In this document: positions 44,404-51,487 of the stretch, in pieces
Position numbering within the stretch: position 1 is the first letter of the stretch
Layout: every line of letters begins with the position of its first letter
Assembly: GCF_001425905.1 (NCBI RefSeq)
Contig: NZ_LMDY01000012.1
Coordinates: forward strand, 435,734-499,733
Direction of reading: 5' to 3'
Origin: Methylibium sp. Root1272
Lineage (GTDB): Bacteria > Pseudomonadota > Gammaproteobacteria > Burkholderiales > Burkholderiaceae_C
DNA length: 64,000 nt
Made by a program: the position numbers and the translations under genes
The notes under the pieces: generated by a model
What the model was told of the DNA's origin: nothing
Databases searched by the model: none
Seen by the model: the letters and a program-made list of their open reading frames with translations, nothing else

Positions 44404-44579
44404 ATGGGGGCCGACTGAAGGGCCGGGTGGCCGTGGTGACCGGGTGCGCGTCCGGTTGGGCCGGGCGATCTCGACGCACTTTGGCCGCGAACATCGGCTT
44501 CACGCGCGCGCTGGCGTTGGAACTCGGCGCGCATGGCATCACCGTCAACGTCCTGGCATCGAGCCCGGTGCGGCACTGA
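44404..44579 (+). pseudogene. Degraded fragment of a third SDR gene
   Basis: The start (RLKGRVAVVTGCASG) and the later stretch GFTRALALELGAHGITVNVLA are typical SDR segments, but about 100 residues between them, including the catalytic Tyr/Lys, are missing. LGRAISTHFGRE, which should follow the glycine motif, lies in a different frame. The original ATG at 44404 is also one base out of frame. It is 18 bases after the intact SDR gene and is probably a leftover paralogue. Confidence 0.75.
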
Positions 44580-44595
44580 GCCGTGCTCCGCCGCC

Positions 44596-45510
44596 TCACC
44601 AGCGCGTGCGCGCCCGCTCGTCCAGCAGGTCGCCGTAGATGCGCCAGCGGCTGGCGCTGATCTCGCCGCGCTCGACCGCGGCGATCACCGCGCAGCCCGG
44701 CTCGTGGCGGTGGGTGCAGTTGTAGAACTTGCAGCCGCCGGCATGGGCGCGCAGGTCGGGCATGTAGGCCGGCAGCTGCTGGGCCTCGATCTGCTGCAGG
44801 CCGAACTCCTGGAAGCCGGGCGAATCGATCAGCGCGCTGTTCGTCGCGCGGTCCAGCCAGTACCACTGGGTGGTCGTCGTGGTGTGGCGCCCGGAGTTGA
44901 GCGCCTGCGAGATCTCGCCGACCTGGGCCCGGGCGCCCGGCAGCAGCGCGTTGATCAGCGTGCTCTTGCCGGTGCCCGACGGGCCGAGCACCAGCGTGGT
45001 CCGCCCGGCGAGCAGTTCGTTCAGCGTGCCGGACGCAGCGTCGAACGCGTGCTTCAAAGACAGCTCGATCACCGCATAGCCCATCGCCCGGTAGGGTGCG
45101 AGGCGGGCGCGCTGTGCGTCGGCGTCCGGCAGGTCGGTCTTGTTGAGCACGATGGTGGCGTCGATGCCGGCCGATTCGGCGGCGATCAGCGCGCGCGTGA
45201 GCTGGGACTCGCTGAATTGCGGGTCGACCGCGAGCCAGATCAGCAACTGGTCGAGGTTGGCTGCGAAGGACTTGGTCTTCCACTCGTCCTGGCGGAACAG
45301 CAGGTTGCGGCGCGGCTCCAGGTGCTCGATCACGCCCTCGTCCTGGTCGCCGCCGACCGGCAGCCAGCGCACGCGGTCACCGACGACCAGCGCGCTCTTC
45401 TTGCCGCGGGGATGGCAGATCAGGCGGCGGCCCTCGGGCGTCTCGACGATGTAGTGGCGGCCGTGCCCGGCCACCACGAGACCCAGGTCGAGCTCGACCG
45501 GACGGGTCAA
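44596..45510 (-). CDS. rsgA: RsgA, small ribosomal subunit biogenesis GTPase
   Basis: This 304-residue protein has an OB-fold start (LVVAGHGRHYIVETPEG), a circularly permuted GTPase with LNKTDLP, GPSGTGKSTLINALL and DSPGFQEFG, and a zinc finger CKFYNCTHRHEPGC. It matures the 30S subunit. The usable start is TTG 45510 with AAGGGG upstream. However, an ATG at 45530 overlaps the stop of the previous gene as ATGA, exactly as in other pairs here, but hits a stop after seven codons (MKRKGRA). One more G in the GGGG run would join it to rsgA. Confidence 0.93.
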   Translation of the reverse strand: MTRPVELDLGLVVAGHGRHYIVETPEGRRLICHPRGKKSALVVGDRVRWLPVGGDQDEGVIEHLEPRRNLLFRQDEWKTKSFAANLDQLLIWLAVDPQFSESQLTRALIAAESAGIDATIVLNKTDLPDADAQRARLAPYRAMGYAVIELSLKHAFDAASGTLNELLAGRTTLVLGPSGTGKSTLINALLPGARAQVGEISQALNSGRHTTTTTQWYWLDRATNSALIDSPGFQEFGLQQIEAQQLPAYMPDLRAHAGGCKFYNCTHRHEPGCAVIAAVERGEISASRWRIYGDLLDERARTRW

Positions 45511-45526
45511 GCGCGCCCCTTGCGCT

Positions 45527-45847
45527 TCATGTGAGCAGGGCGTCGAGCTTCGCCGCGCAGATGAAGTCGTTCAGCGAGATGCCGCCCACCGAGTGGGTGT
45601 TGAAGCGCACCGCGCAGCGGTCGAAGCTGACGGCGAGATCGGGGTGGTGGTCCTCGCGGTTGGCGATCCAGGCCACCGCGTTCACGAAGCCGATGGTCTC
45701 GTGGTAGTTCGCGAAGCTGTAGGTCTTCTCGATCGAACCGTCGACGAGCGACCAGCCGACCACCGTCTGCAGGTGCTTGCCGATCTCGTAGGGCGTCATG
45801 GCGCCTTCGGCCTGCGGCAGGCAATGCTGTTCGGACAGTTTCGTCAT
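45527..45847 (-). CDS. phhB: Pterin-4-alpha-carbinolamine dehydratase
   Basis: This 106-residue protein dehydrates 4a-hydroxy-tetrahydropterin in cofactor recycling for aromatic amino acid hydroxylases. The active-site region reads EDHHPDLAVSFDRCAVRFNTHSVGGI, shown here as EDHHPDLAV and NTHSVGGI. Its ATG overlaps the stop of the M48 protease gene by four bases. No phenylalanine hydroxylase gene is nearby, so its role may be general. Confidence 0.93.
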   Translation of the reverse strand: MTKLSEQHCLPQAEGAMTPYEIGKHLQTVVGWSLVDGSIEKTYSFANYHETIGFVNAVAWIANREDHHPDLAVSFDRCAVRFNTHSVGGISLNDFICAAKLDALLT

Positions 45848-47112
45848 GCCAGGGCTCCCATCGCGGCCAAGCGCTCCGAAGCGGGCGGATGCGAGTAGTA
45901 GAAGCGCACGTAGAGCCGGTCCGGCGTCAATGTCGAGGCGTTGTCCTCGTAGAGCTTGAGCAGCGCGCCGCCGAGATCGCGGGCGCTGGTCTGCGCGCAG
46001 GCGTAGGCATCGGCCTCGAACTCGTGACGGCGCGAGAGCCCGGCGAACAGCGGCGTGACGAAGAAGCTGAACACCGGGCCGACCAGCAGGAACAGCAGCA
46101 GCGCGAGCGCGTCGTTCGGTGCATCGAGGCTGGGCCGCACGCCCAGACCGGCATAGAACCAGACCTGCTGCGACAGCCAGCCGAGCAGCGCGAAGCCGGC
46201 GAGGCTCAGAGCGAACATCGCGACGATGCGCTTCGTGACGTGGCGGTGCTTGAAATGCCCCAGTTCGTGCGCCAGCACCGCCTCCACCTCCGGCGGCGAC
46301 AGCTTGGACAGCAGCGTGTCGAAGAACACCACGCGCTTGGCGGCCCCGAAGCCGGTGAAGTAGGCGTTGGCGTGGGCCGAGCGGCGACTGCCGTCCATCA
46401 CGAACAGGCCCTTGGCCGCGAAGCCGCAGCGCGCCATCAGCGCCTCGACGCGCGCCTTCAGCGCACCGTCCTCGAGCGGCTGGAACTTGTTGAACAGCGG
46501 CGCGATGACGGTCGGGTAGAGCACCAGCACGAGCAGGTTGAACCCCACCCACACGGCCCAGGCCCACAGCCACCACGTCGAGCCGGCGGCGCCCATGAGC
46601 CAGAGGATCAGCGCGGCGATCGGCAGCCCGAGCAGCGCGCCCACCAGCACGCCCTTGGCCTGGTCGGCCAGCCACAGGCCGGGCGTCATGTGGTTGAAGC
46701 CGTGGCGCTGCTCCAGACGGAAGGTGGTCCAGGCCTCGAACGGCAGGTCGATCAGCCCGGTGATCAGAGCGAATGCCGCCAGCAGTGCGAGCTGGTAGCC
46801 CAGATCGCCGAGCGAGGGTCGGGCGTGGGCGAGCAGCCAGCCGTTCAGCGCATCGAGCCCGCCCAGCAGCGTCCAGCCCAGCAGCACCGCGGCGCCGAAG
46901 GCGGTGGTCAGCAGGCCCAGGCGCAGCTTGGCGAGCGTGTAATCGGCCGCGCGCTGGTGGGCCGGCAGGCTCACGGTGGCTTCGAACGCCGCTGGCACGC
47001 TGTGGCGGTGGGTGGCGACATGGCGGATCTGGCGGCTGGCGAGCCAGACCCGCAGCAACAGGGAGCCGACCAGGAAAGCCGCGAAAAGCACGGTCAGGAC
47101 GCTTGTCGTCAT
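45844..47112 (-). CDS. M48-family integral membrane metalloprotease
   Basis: This 422-residue membrane protein resembles Ste24/CAAX proteases. It has several membrane helices, the zinc site [14 protein letters not shown] near residue 280, and a distal Glu in [15 protein letters not shown]. The motif [15 protein letters not shown] before the zinc site is typical. The role is probably membrane-protein quality control. It begins a co-translated run with phhB and rsgA and is divergent from orn. Confidence 0.93.
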   Translation of the reverse strand: MTTSVLTVLFAAFLVGSLLLRVWLASRQIRHVATHRHSVPAAFEATVSLPAHQRAADYTLAKLRLGLLTTAFGAAVLLGWTLLGGLDALNGWLLAHARPSLGDLGYQLALLAAFALITGLIDLPFEAWTTFRLEQRHGFNHMTPGLWLADQAKGVLVGALLGLPIAALILWLMGAAGSTWWLWAWAVWVGFNLLVLVLYPTVIAPLFNKFQPLEDGALKARVEALMARCGFAAKGLFVMDGSRRSAHANAYFTGFGAAKRVVFFDTLLSKLSPPEVEAVLAHELGHFKHRHVTKRIVAMFALSLAGFALLGWLSQQVWFYAGLGVRPSLDAPNDALALLLFLLVGPVFSFFVTPLFAGLSRRHEFEADAYACAQTSARDLGGALLKLYEDNASTLTPDRLYVRFYYSHPPASERLAAMGALA

Positions 47113-47165
47113 GGATGGTCAGTGTACGTGTTGACCGACAATCCGCAGCTAGCAAGGATCCCCCC

Positions 47166-47741
47166 ATGACCGACACCGCCACCGCTTCCTCCCCGCTTGC
47201 CAAGAGCGAGCAGAACCTGATCTGGATCGACCTCGAGATGACCGGGCTCGATCCGCTCAACGACCGCATCATCGAGATCGCGGTCGTCGTCACCGACCCG
47301 GGCCTGACGGTGCGCATCGAAGGCCCGGTGTTCGCGGTGCACCAGAGCGATGCCGTGCTCGACGCGATGGACGCGTGGAACAAGGGCACGCATGGCCGCA
47401 GCGGCCTGATCGACCGTGTGAAGGCGTCGACCGTCGACGAGGCCGCTGCCGAGCGGCAGGTGATCGAGTTCCTGAAGGCGTACGTGCCGGCCGGCAAGTC
47501 GCCGATGAGCGGCAACTCGATCTGCCAGGATCGACGCTTCCTCGCGAAGGACATGCCCGCGCTCGAGACCTTCTTTCACTATCGCAATCTCGATGTCAGC
47601 ACGCTCAAGGAGCTGGCGCGGCGCTGGAAGCCGACGATCCTGGATGGCTTCAAGAAGGCCCAGGCGCACACGGCGCTGGCCGACATCCACGAGTCGATCG
47701 ACGAACTGGCGTATTACCGCGAGCAGTTCCTCGCCCTCTGA
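47166..47741 (+). CDS. orn: Orn, oligoribonuclease
   Basis: This 191-residue DEDD-family 3'-5' exonuclease clears very short RNAs, including pGpG from cyclic di-GMP breakdown. Motifs are [11 protein letters not shown] (Asp22, Glu24), [12 protein letters not shown] and [14 protein letters not shown] with the His/Asp pair. The ATG is the first codon in frame after the divergent M48 gene and gives the usual length. Confidence 0.97.
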   Translation: MTDTATASSPLAKSEQNLIWIDLEMTGLDPLNDRIIEIAVVVTDPGLTVRIEGPVFAVHQSDAVLDAMDAWNKGTHGRSGLIDRVKASTVDEAAAERQVIEFLKAYVPAGKSPMSGNSICQDRRFLAKDMPALETFFHYRNLDVSTLKELARRWKPTILDGFKKAQAHTALADIHESIDELAYYREQFLAL

Positions 47742-47766
47742 CGCGGCGCCGGTCCGGAACGACAAA

Positions 47767-47793
47767 GGCCCGGCCTCTGTGGGAGGCCGGGCC
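47767..47793 (-). terminator. Strong hairpin, intrinsic terminator of the stress cassette
   Basis: GGCCCGGCCTC pairs with GAGGCCGGGCC around a short loop, between orn and csbD, which converge here. On the minus strand the hairpin is followed by TTTGTCGTT, so it best serves the csbD side. On the plus strand it may also end orn transcripts. Confidence 0.65.
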
Positions 47794-47857
47794 GCTGCGC
47801 TCGGGGATGTCGGTCCAGGAACGCGGGGCCCCGTGGGGCCCGTGTCGACGACGGAGG

Positions 47858-48100
47858 TTAGTGGCGAGGCGGGTTGCCACCGCCGTCAGTGAACCAGTCG
47901 TCCTTGGCACTGCGTTCCCACGACGACACCTGCTTCTCGGCCTCGTCCTTGGCCACGCCGTAGCGCTCCTGGATCTTGCCGGCGAGCTGGTCGCGTCGTC
48001 CCGCGATGACGTCGAAGTCGTCGTCGGTGAGCTTGCCCCATTGCTCTTTGGCCTTGCCCTTGAGCTGCTTCCAGTTGCCTTCGATGCGGTCCCAGTTCAT
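47858..48100 (-). CDS. CsbD-family stress protein
   Basis: This 80-residue hydrophilic protein begins MNWDRIEGNWKQLKGKAKEQ, the CsbD signature, followed by GKLTDDDFDVIAGRRDQLAG. CsbD proteins accumulate under general, osmotic or phosphate stress; the mechanism is unknown. It is the last of a run of small minus-strand genes and is followed by a terminator. A GGAGAT ribosome-binding site precedes the ATG. Confidence 0.95.
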   Translation of the reverse strand: MNWDRIEGNWKQLKGKAKEQWGKLTDDDFDVIAGRRDQLAGKIQERYGVAKDEAEKQVSSWERSAKDDWFTDGGGNPPRH

Positions 48101-48145
48101 GTGCGGATCTCCTTCAGCTAGGTTGGAAAAAAGCGAAGGGCGGGA

Positions 48146-48460
48146 TCAGCCCTTCACGACGATGGAGTTCTTCACGTCCTTCACGCCGTTGGCACGGCGC
48201 GCCAGCACTTCGGCCTGCGTCTTTTCGGTGGCCGTCTTCGCGAAGCCTGACAGTTGCACGGTGCCGTTCAGCGTCTCGACGCTGATCGCGCTGGCGTCGA
48301 CGGTCTTGTCTTCGACCAGCTTGGCCTTCACCGACGTGGTGATCGTGGTGTCATCGATGTACTGCCCGACGGACGACTGTCCGCGCTGGACGGCGCAGCC
48401 GCTGGTGACGACGAGGGTGGTGGCCGTGGCGGCCGCGATGAGCAAGGTACGGAAGTTCAT
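48146..48460 (-). CDS. BON-domain lipoprotein (OsmY-like)
   Basis: This 104-residue lipoprotein has lipobox VTSGC (Cys22) and one BON domain: DDTTITTSVKAKLVEDKTV, then ISVETLNGTVQLSGFAKTA and GVKDVKNSIVV. BON proteins bind phospholipid and respond to osmotic stress (OsmY, DolP). It sits between csbD and a ferritin-like gene. The gap before it holds only a ribosome-binding site (AGGAGATAG-like) and no clear promoter. Confidence 0.95.
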   Translation of the reverse strand: MNFRTLLIAAATATTLVVTSGCAVQRGQSSVGQYIDDTTITTSVKAKLVEDKTVDASAISVETLNGTVQLSGFAKTATEKTQAEVLARRANGVKDVKNSIVVKG

Positions 48461-48513
48461 GGTCTATCTCCTGGGGACTTGGGGTTGTGGGAAGTGGTTG
48501 TAACGATGAAGGC

Positions 48514-49056
48514 TCAGCTTTCCAGCAGGTCCTTCATTTCGTCCGCGTGCTCTTCCTCGTCACGCAGGATGTCTTCGAGCAGGCGGCGGGTGGTCGGATC
48601 GGTGTCTCCGATCAGGCCGATCATCTGGCGGTAGCTTTCGACGGCGACGCGCTCGGCCACCAGATTGGCCCGGACCATCGCCTTCAGCTCGCTCGACGTG
48701 TCGTAGTCGGCATGGCTGCGGCCGCTCAGGCTGTCGGGCGAGAAGTCGGGTTCGCCGCCGAGTTGCACGATGCGCTGCGCGAGCTTGTCCGCGTGCGCGG
48801 CTTCCTCGTTGGCGTGCACCATGAATTCCTCTGCGACCTTGGGCGATGCCATGCCGTGGGCCGTGAAGTGATGCCGCTTGTAGCGCAGCACGCAGACCAG
48901 CTCCGTGGCCAGGGCGTCGTTGAGCAGCCTGACGATGCCGTCGCGCCAGGGGCCATAACTCGGCGTCACTGCGCCATCGTCCAGATGCGTCGCGGCGGCT
49001 TCGAGCGCCGTCTCGTCGAGCGCCAGGGGTTCGGTGTGCGAAATGTTCTTCCTCAT
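48514..49056 (-). CDS. Ferritin-like (bacterioferritin-type) protein
   Basis: This 180-residue four-helix protein has the diiron ligand pattern: a Glu in LNDALATELVCVLRYKRHHF, ANEEAAHADKLAQRI (ExxH), a Glu in VAERVAVESYRQMIG, and RDEEEHADEMKDLL (ExxH). Such proteins store iron or protect against peroxide. The ATG with AAGGAGTTTC upstream is clear. Its neighbours are small stress genes, consistent with a role in oxidative stress. Confidence 0.9.
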   Translation of the reverse strand: MRKNISHTEPLALDETALEAAATHLDDGAVTPSYGPWRDGIVRLLNDALATELVCVLRYKRHHFTAHGMASPKVAEEFMVHANEEAAHADKLAQRIVQLGGEPDFSPDSLSGRSHADYDTSSELKAMVRANLVAERVAVESYRQMIGLIGDTDPTTRRLLEDILRDEEEHADEMKDLLES

Positions 49057-49081
49057 TGAAACTCCTTGCGTGTGGTCGTCA

Positions 49082-49369
49082 TCACTGATCGTCGTGCTTG
49101 CTGCGGCGCAAGGTGCGGGCATCCGCACTGCCGCTGTGCTGCAACTTGGTCTTCGAGCGGGGCCGAGACTCAGGCCGCTGGTTGTTGTCTTGCTGATCGC
49201 GCTGGCTGCTGACGAGCCCCAGTCCGACCAGCACGGCGAAGACTGCGATGAGCACCGCGTACCAGGCGGAAATCGGCGTCGCCGCAGGATCGAAGAACTC
49301 GGCTTGCGCCGAGGCCGTGTTGGCGATCAACAGGCTCGTCGCCGAGAGAAGGAGGGCGGGGAACTTCAT
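49082..49369 (-). CDS. Small membrane protein of unknown function
   Basis: This 95-residue protein has a cleavable signal (ALLLSATSLLIANTASAQA), one membrane helix (AWYAVLIAVFAVLVGLGLV) and a basic, Gln/Arg/Ser-rich cytoplasmic tail. I recognise no family. It starts the run that continues with the ferritin-like gene, and a CTACAGTGAG motif lies 72 bases upstream of its start, shared with the DUF1328 gene of the same cassette. Confidence 0.65.
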   Translation of the reverse strand: MKFPALLLSATSLLIANTASAQAEFFDPAATPISAWYAVLIAVFAVLVGLGLVSSQRDQQDNNQRPESRPRSKTKLQHSGSADARTLRRSKHDDQ

Positions 49370-49440
49370 GGATTGAGAGAGGTTTTGCGGATCGAGCGGC
49401 GTCGGTCTGTACCGAACCGATGCCGTTCTGCACCGTTGAC

Positions 49441-49450
49441 CTCACTGTAG
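49441..49450 (-). promoter_or_regulatory. CTACAGTGAG element upstream of the small membrane protein gene
   Basis: The minus-strand sequence CTACAGTGAG contains TACAGT, a usable -10 box, 72 bases before the start codon. The identical ten bases occur 73 bases before the DUF1328 start (51399-51408). No conserved -35 sequence is seen. Confidence 0.45.
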
Positions 49451-49638
49451 AAATCCACGTGCTCGCGAGGTATCAGCGGCGGACGCGAGGGCGTGTAGGA
49501 CGCGGCGCCATCGCGGTGTGCGTCGAACGAGGGACGTCGATCGCTGCCGCGACCCGGCGATCGGCGAAGCGACCGACGGTCTCGAAGGCGGGCAGGGCGA
49601 GGGAGATCGCTCGTCGGACGCGCACCGCGGCGCGCGGA

Positions 49639-50328
49639 TCAGCGCGTCGCGGCAGCCGCCGGTGGTAGCGGGTCCGCGGTGGTCTCTCGCGGAGCGGGGT
49701 CGTTGGCCGCCGTGGTGGCTGCGGGCGACGACGGCGTGGCCGGAGCGGGGCCTGGATCGGTGGCTTCGTCGCGATCGGCCGCCGAATCCGCCGGGGCCTG
49801 TCCGGCCAGGCTGGCCAGCAGTCGGCTCAGGTCACCGCTCGCCAGCAAGCTCGCCAGGCCGCCGGCGCTGAGCCAGCGCGACGGCCCGCCGCGGGGCCAC
49901 AGGGCCGACAGGAGCAAGGACGACAGCGCAGCCTGCGGCAACCAACGCCAGGGCCGCACGGCCACCAGCAGGGCACCGACGCCGGCTGCCAACGCGACCA
50001 GACGCAGCGGATGGCGTTCTGCCAGTGAACCCAGGATGCTGCGTGCCGCAGGCGCCGCGACCTCCGCGGCGATGTCGGACACCTGGCGCAGCGGATGGCG
50101 CTCCCACCAGCGCTTCAGCATCGACGTGAGCACGTCGAGCGTGTTTTCGTCGCCCGCGCCCGGCGATGCGTCTGCATCGTTCGGCCGCGTCTCGGAAGAT
50201 CGCTGGGGATCGCGCCGTGGTGGCCGGCGCGTGCCGACCCAGGTCTTGCGCAGTCGTGCGCGCGAGCGCTCGAGGCGCTCGATCGGCGTCAGCTCTTCAG
50301 GCGGTGCCGGTGCGGCGTCGGGCTTCAC
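49639..50328 (-). CDS. Hypothetical membrane protein with repeated ERHPLR segments, YqjDE-operon partner
   Basis: This 229-residue protein has a basic Pro/Arg-rich N-terminus, then two similar segments, WWERHPLRQVSDIAAEVAA and LAERHPLRLVALAAGVGALL. The second continues into a Gly/Ala hydrophobic stretch like the membrane anchor of DUF883 (YqjD) proteins. The end is Ala/Pro/Thr-rich and low in complexity. It overlaps the end of the YqjE-like gene by four bases, taking the place of yqjK in the Enterobacteria order. No function is known. Confidence 0.65.
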   Translation of the reverse strand: MKPDAAPAPPEELTPIERLERSRARLRKTWVGTRRPPRRDPQRSSETRPNDADASPGAGDENTLDVLTSMLKRWWERHPLRQVSDIAAEVAAPAARSILGSLAERHPLRLVALAAGVGALLVAVRPWRWLPQAALSSLLLSALWPRGGPSRWLSAGGLASLLASGDLSRLLASLAGQAPADSAADRDEATDPGPAPATPSSPAATTAANDPAPRETTADPLPPAAAATR

Positions 50329-50705
50329 GGCGCAAGGCCTTCACGCACCAACGCCATGTCTTCGCGCAGTTGCGCACGCAGGTTGCCGAAGGCCGGACGC
50401 TCGTCGATGCGACGCGCGACGAGCACGCCAGCCACGGCTACGAGACCGGGAACCAACGGCACCGCCCATAGCAGCCACGCGCGCCCGGTCTCAATCGATG
50501 GCAGCGCAGCCCAGAACATCAGGGCCACGCCACCGAGGATCAGGGCCGCGAGAGCGGCCACCGCGGCGATGGCAAGCCACAACAGCCGCTGCGCCCAATG
50601 GACTTGCAACTGCTGCCACTCGTCGCTTGCCAGATCCGCATAGGCCGCCGCATGCTCGACCAGGGCGTCGGGCTCGCTGGCCAGCACGCGGAGCAGCGGC
50701 AACAT
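50325..50705 (-). CDS. YqjE-like membrane protein (phage_holin_3_6 family)
   Basis: This 126-residue protein has an N-terminal helix (YADLASDEWQQLQVHWAQRL) and two membrane segments (LAIAAVAALAALILGGVALM, LLWAVPLVPGLVAVAGVLV), the layout of the YqjE family named after phage holins. Its neighbours (DUF883 upstream) match the yqjD-yqjE order of Enterobacteria, so it is a cellular stress-membrane gene and not phage DNA. Confidence 0.82.
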   Translation of the reverse strand: MLPLLRVLASEPDALVEHAAAYADLASDEWQQLQVHWAQRLLWLAIAAVAALAALILGGVALMFWAALPSIETGRAWLLWAVPLVPGLVAVAGVLVARRIDERPAFGNLRAQLREDMALVREGLAP

Positions 50706-50737
50706 GGTGGTGGCAGCGGTCGCTCGTGGACCGGCGA

Positions 50738-51085
50738 TCAGCGGCGGTCGCTGCGGCGGTGCGACAGGAATTGCGCCACCGCCATCAGCGCGGCGCCGGC
50801 CGCGGCGGCGATCAGGACCGCCTTCACCGGCTCCTCCTGGACGTAACGCACGCCACGGTCGCTGGCGTCCAGCGCGCGTTCGCGCAGTTGCACGGTGCGG
50901 TCGCGCACCGCGTCGTAGCCGCGATGCGCCAGATCCTCGGCCTGGTTCGCCAGGCGAACCGCCGCCGGAATGACGCGCTCGCGCACGCCGTTCACGGTCT
51001 GCTCGGCGCTGTCGGCCAGGCGGTTGGCGGCGTCGGCGGCCTGTTGGACCTGGGGTTGGATCGATGCGGTGCGGGGGGTGGACAT
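50738..51085 (-). CDS. DUF883 family protein (YqjD/ElaB-like)
   Basis: This 115-residue protein has a long amphipathic helix with Ala/Glu/Arg repeats (QQAADAANRLADSAEQTVNG) and a C-terminal glycine-zipper anchor VQEEPVKAVLIAAAAGAALM. E. coli YqjD, ElaB and YgaM are inner-membrane, stationary-phase proteins that bind ribosomes. It is the first gene of the YqjDE-like group, with GGAGTTGCC just before the ATG. Confidence 0.9.
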   Translation of the reverse strand: MSTPRTASIQPQVQQAADAANRLADSAEQTVNGVRERVIPAAVRLANQAEDLAHRGYDAVRDRTVQLRERALDASDRGVRYVQEEPVKAVLIAAAAGAALMAVAQFLSHRRSDRR

Positions 51086-51161
51086 GGCAACTCCTTGCGA
51101 GGTTGTGGAAAAGAGTATGCGCCTCTGCGGCGCGCGAAGGACAGCGCTCGTGCGATGGGCC

Positions 51162-51326
51162 TCAGCCCTTGCGGATCAGGCCGAACAGGAAGCTGGCGAC
51201 GGCGAGGATCACGAACACGAAGAACAGGATCTTGGCGATGCCGGCAGCGCTGGCGGCGATGCCGCCGAAGCCGAAGACGGCCGCGATCAGCGCGATGACG
51301 AAGAAGACGACGGCGTAATGCAGCAT
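51162..51326 (-). CDS. DUF1328 family small membrane protein (YtjA-like)
   Basis: This 54-residue protein reads [20 protein letters not shown] with [20 protein letters not shown] and FLFGLIRKG, two membrane helices with the GFGGIA motif of DUF1328. Such proteins are small stress-induced inner-membrane proteins of unknown mechanism. GAGGAGCCC before the ATG serves as the ribosome-binding site, and a CTACAGTGAG element lies 73 bases upstream. Confidence 0.9.
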   Translation of the reverse strand: MLHYAVVFFVIALIAAVFGFGGIAASAAGIAKILFFVFVILAVASFLFGLIRKG

Positions 51327-51398
51327 GATGGGCTCCTCTGGTTGAAACGGCTCCCGGTGGGCCGGGAGGCCGGTGCGGGAATCGCGCCGGACCGTGGG

Positions 51399-51408
51399 CT
51401 CACTGTAG
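51399..51408 (-). promoter_or_regulatory. CTACAGTGAG element upstream of the DUF1328 gene
   Basis: Second copy of the ten-base element described at 49441-49450, here in CTCCTACAGTGAGC. A further CCTACA lies upstream at the 3' end of the histidine kinase gene. The near-identical distance to the start codon suggests a shared promoter type. Confidence 0.45.
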
Positions 51409-51487
51409 GAGCGGGCCCTCTCCCGACCTATGAGACGCTACCGCCGTGCCCTGTCGTCCGCCGCTGCGCGCCGCTGTAGGACGGCGC

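Noticed and set aside
45527-47554. A 675-codon fusion of the pterin dehydratase with an upstream extension
   Set aside because: The extension runs through the M48 protease gene in another frame and across the divergent orn gene; the 106-codon gene starting at the ATGA overlap is the normal full-length enzyme.
50325-50705. Prophage remnant suggested by the holin family name
   Set aside because: No other phage gene is present, and the order DUF883 then this protein matches the cellular yqjD-yqjE pair.
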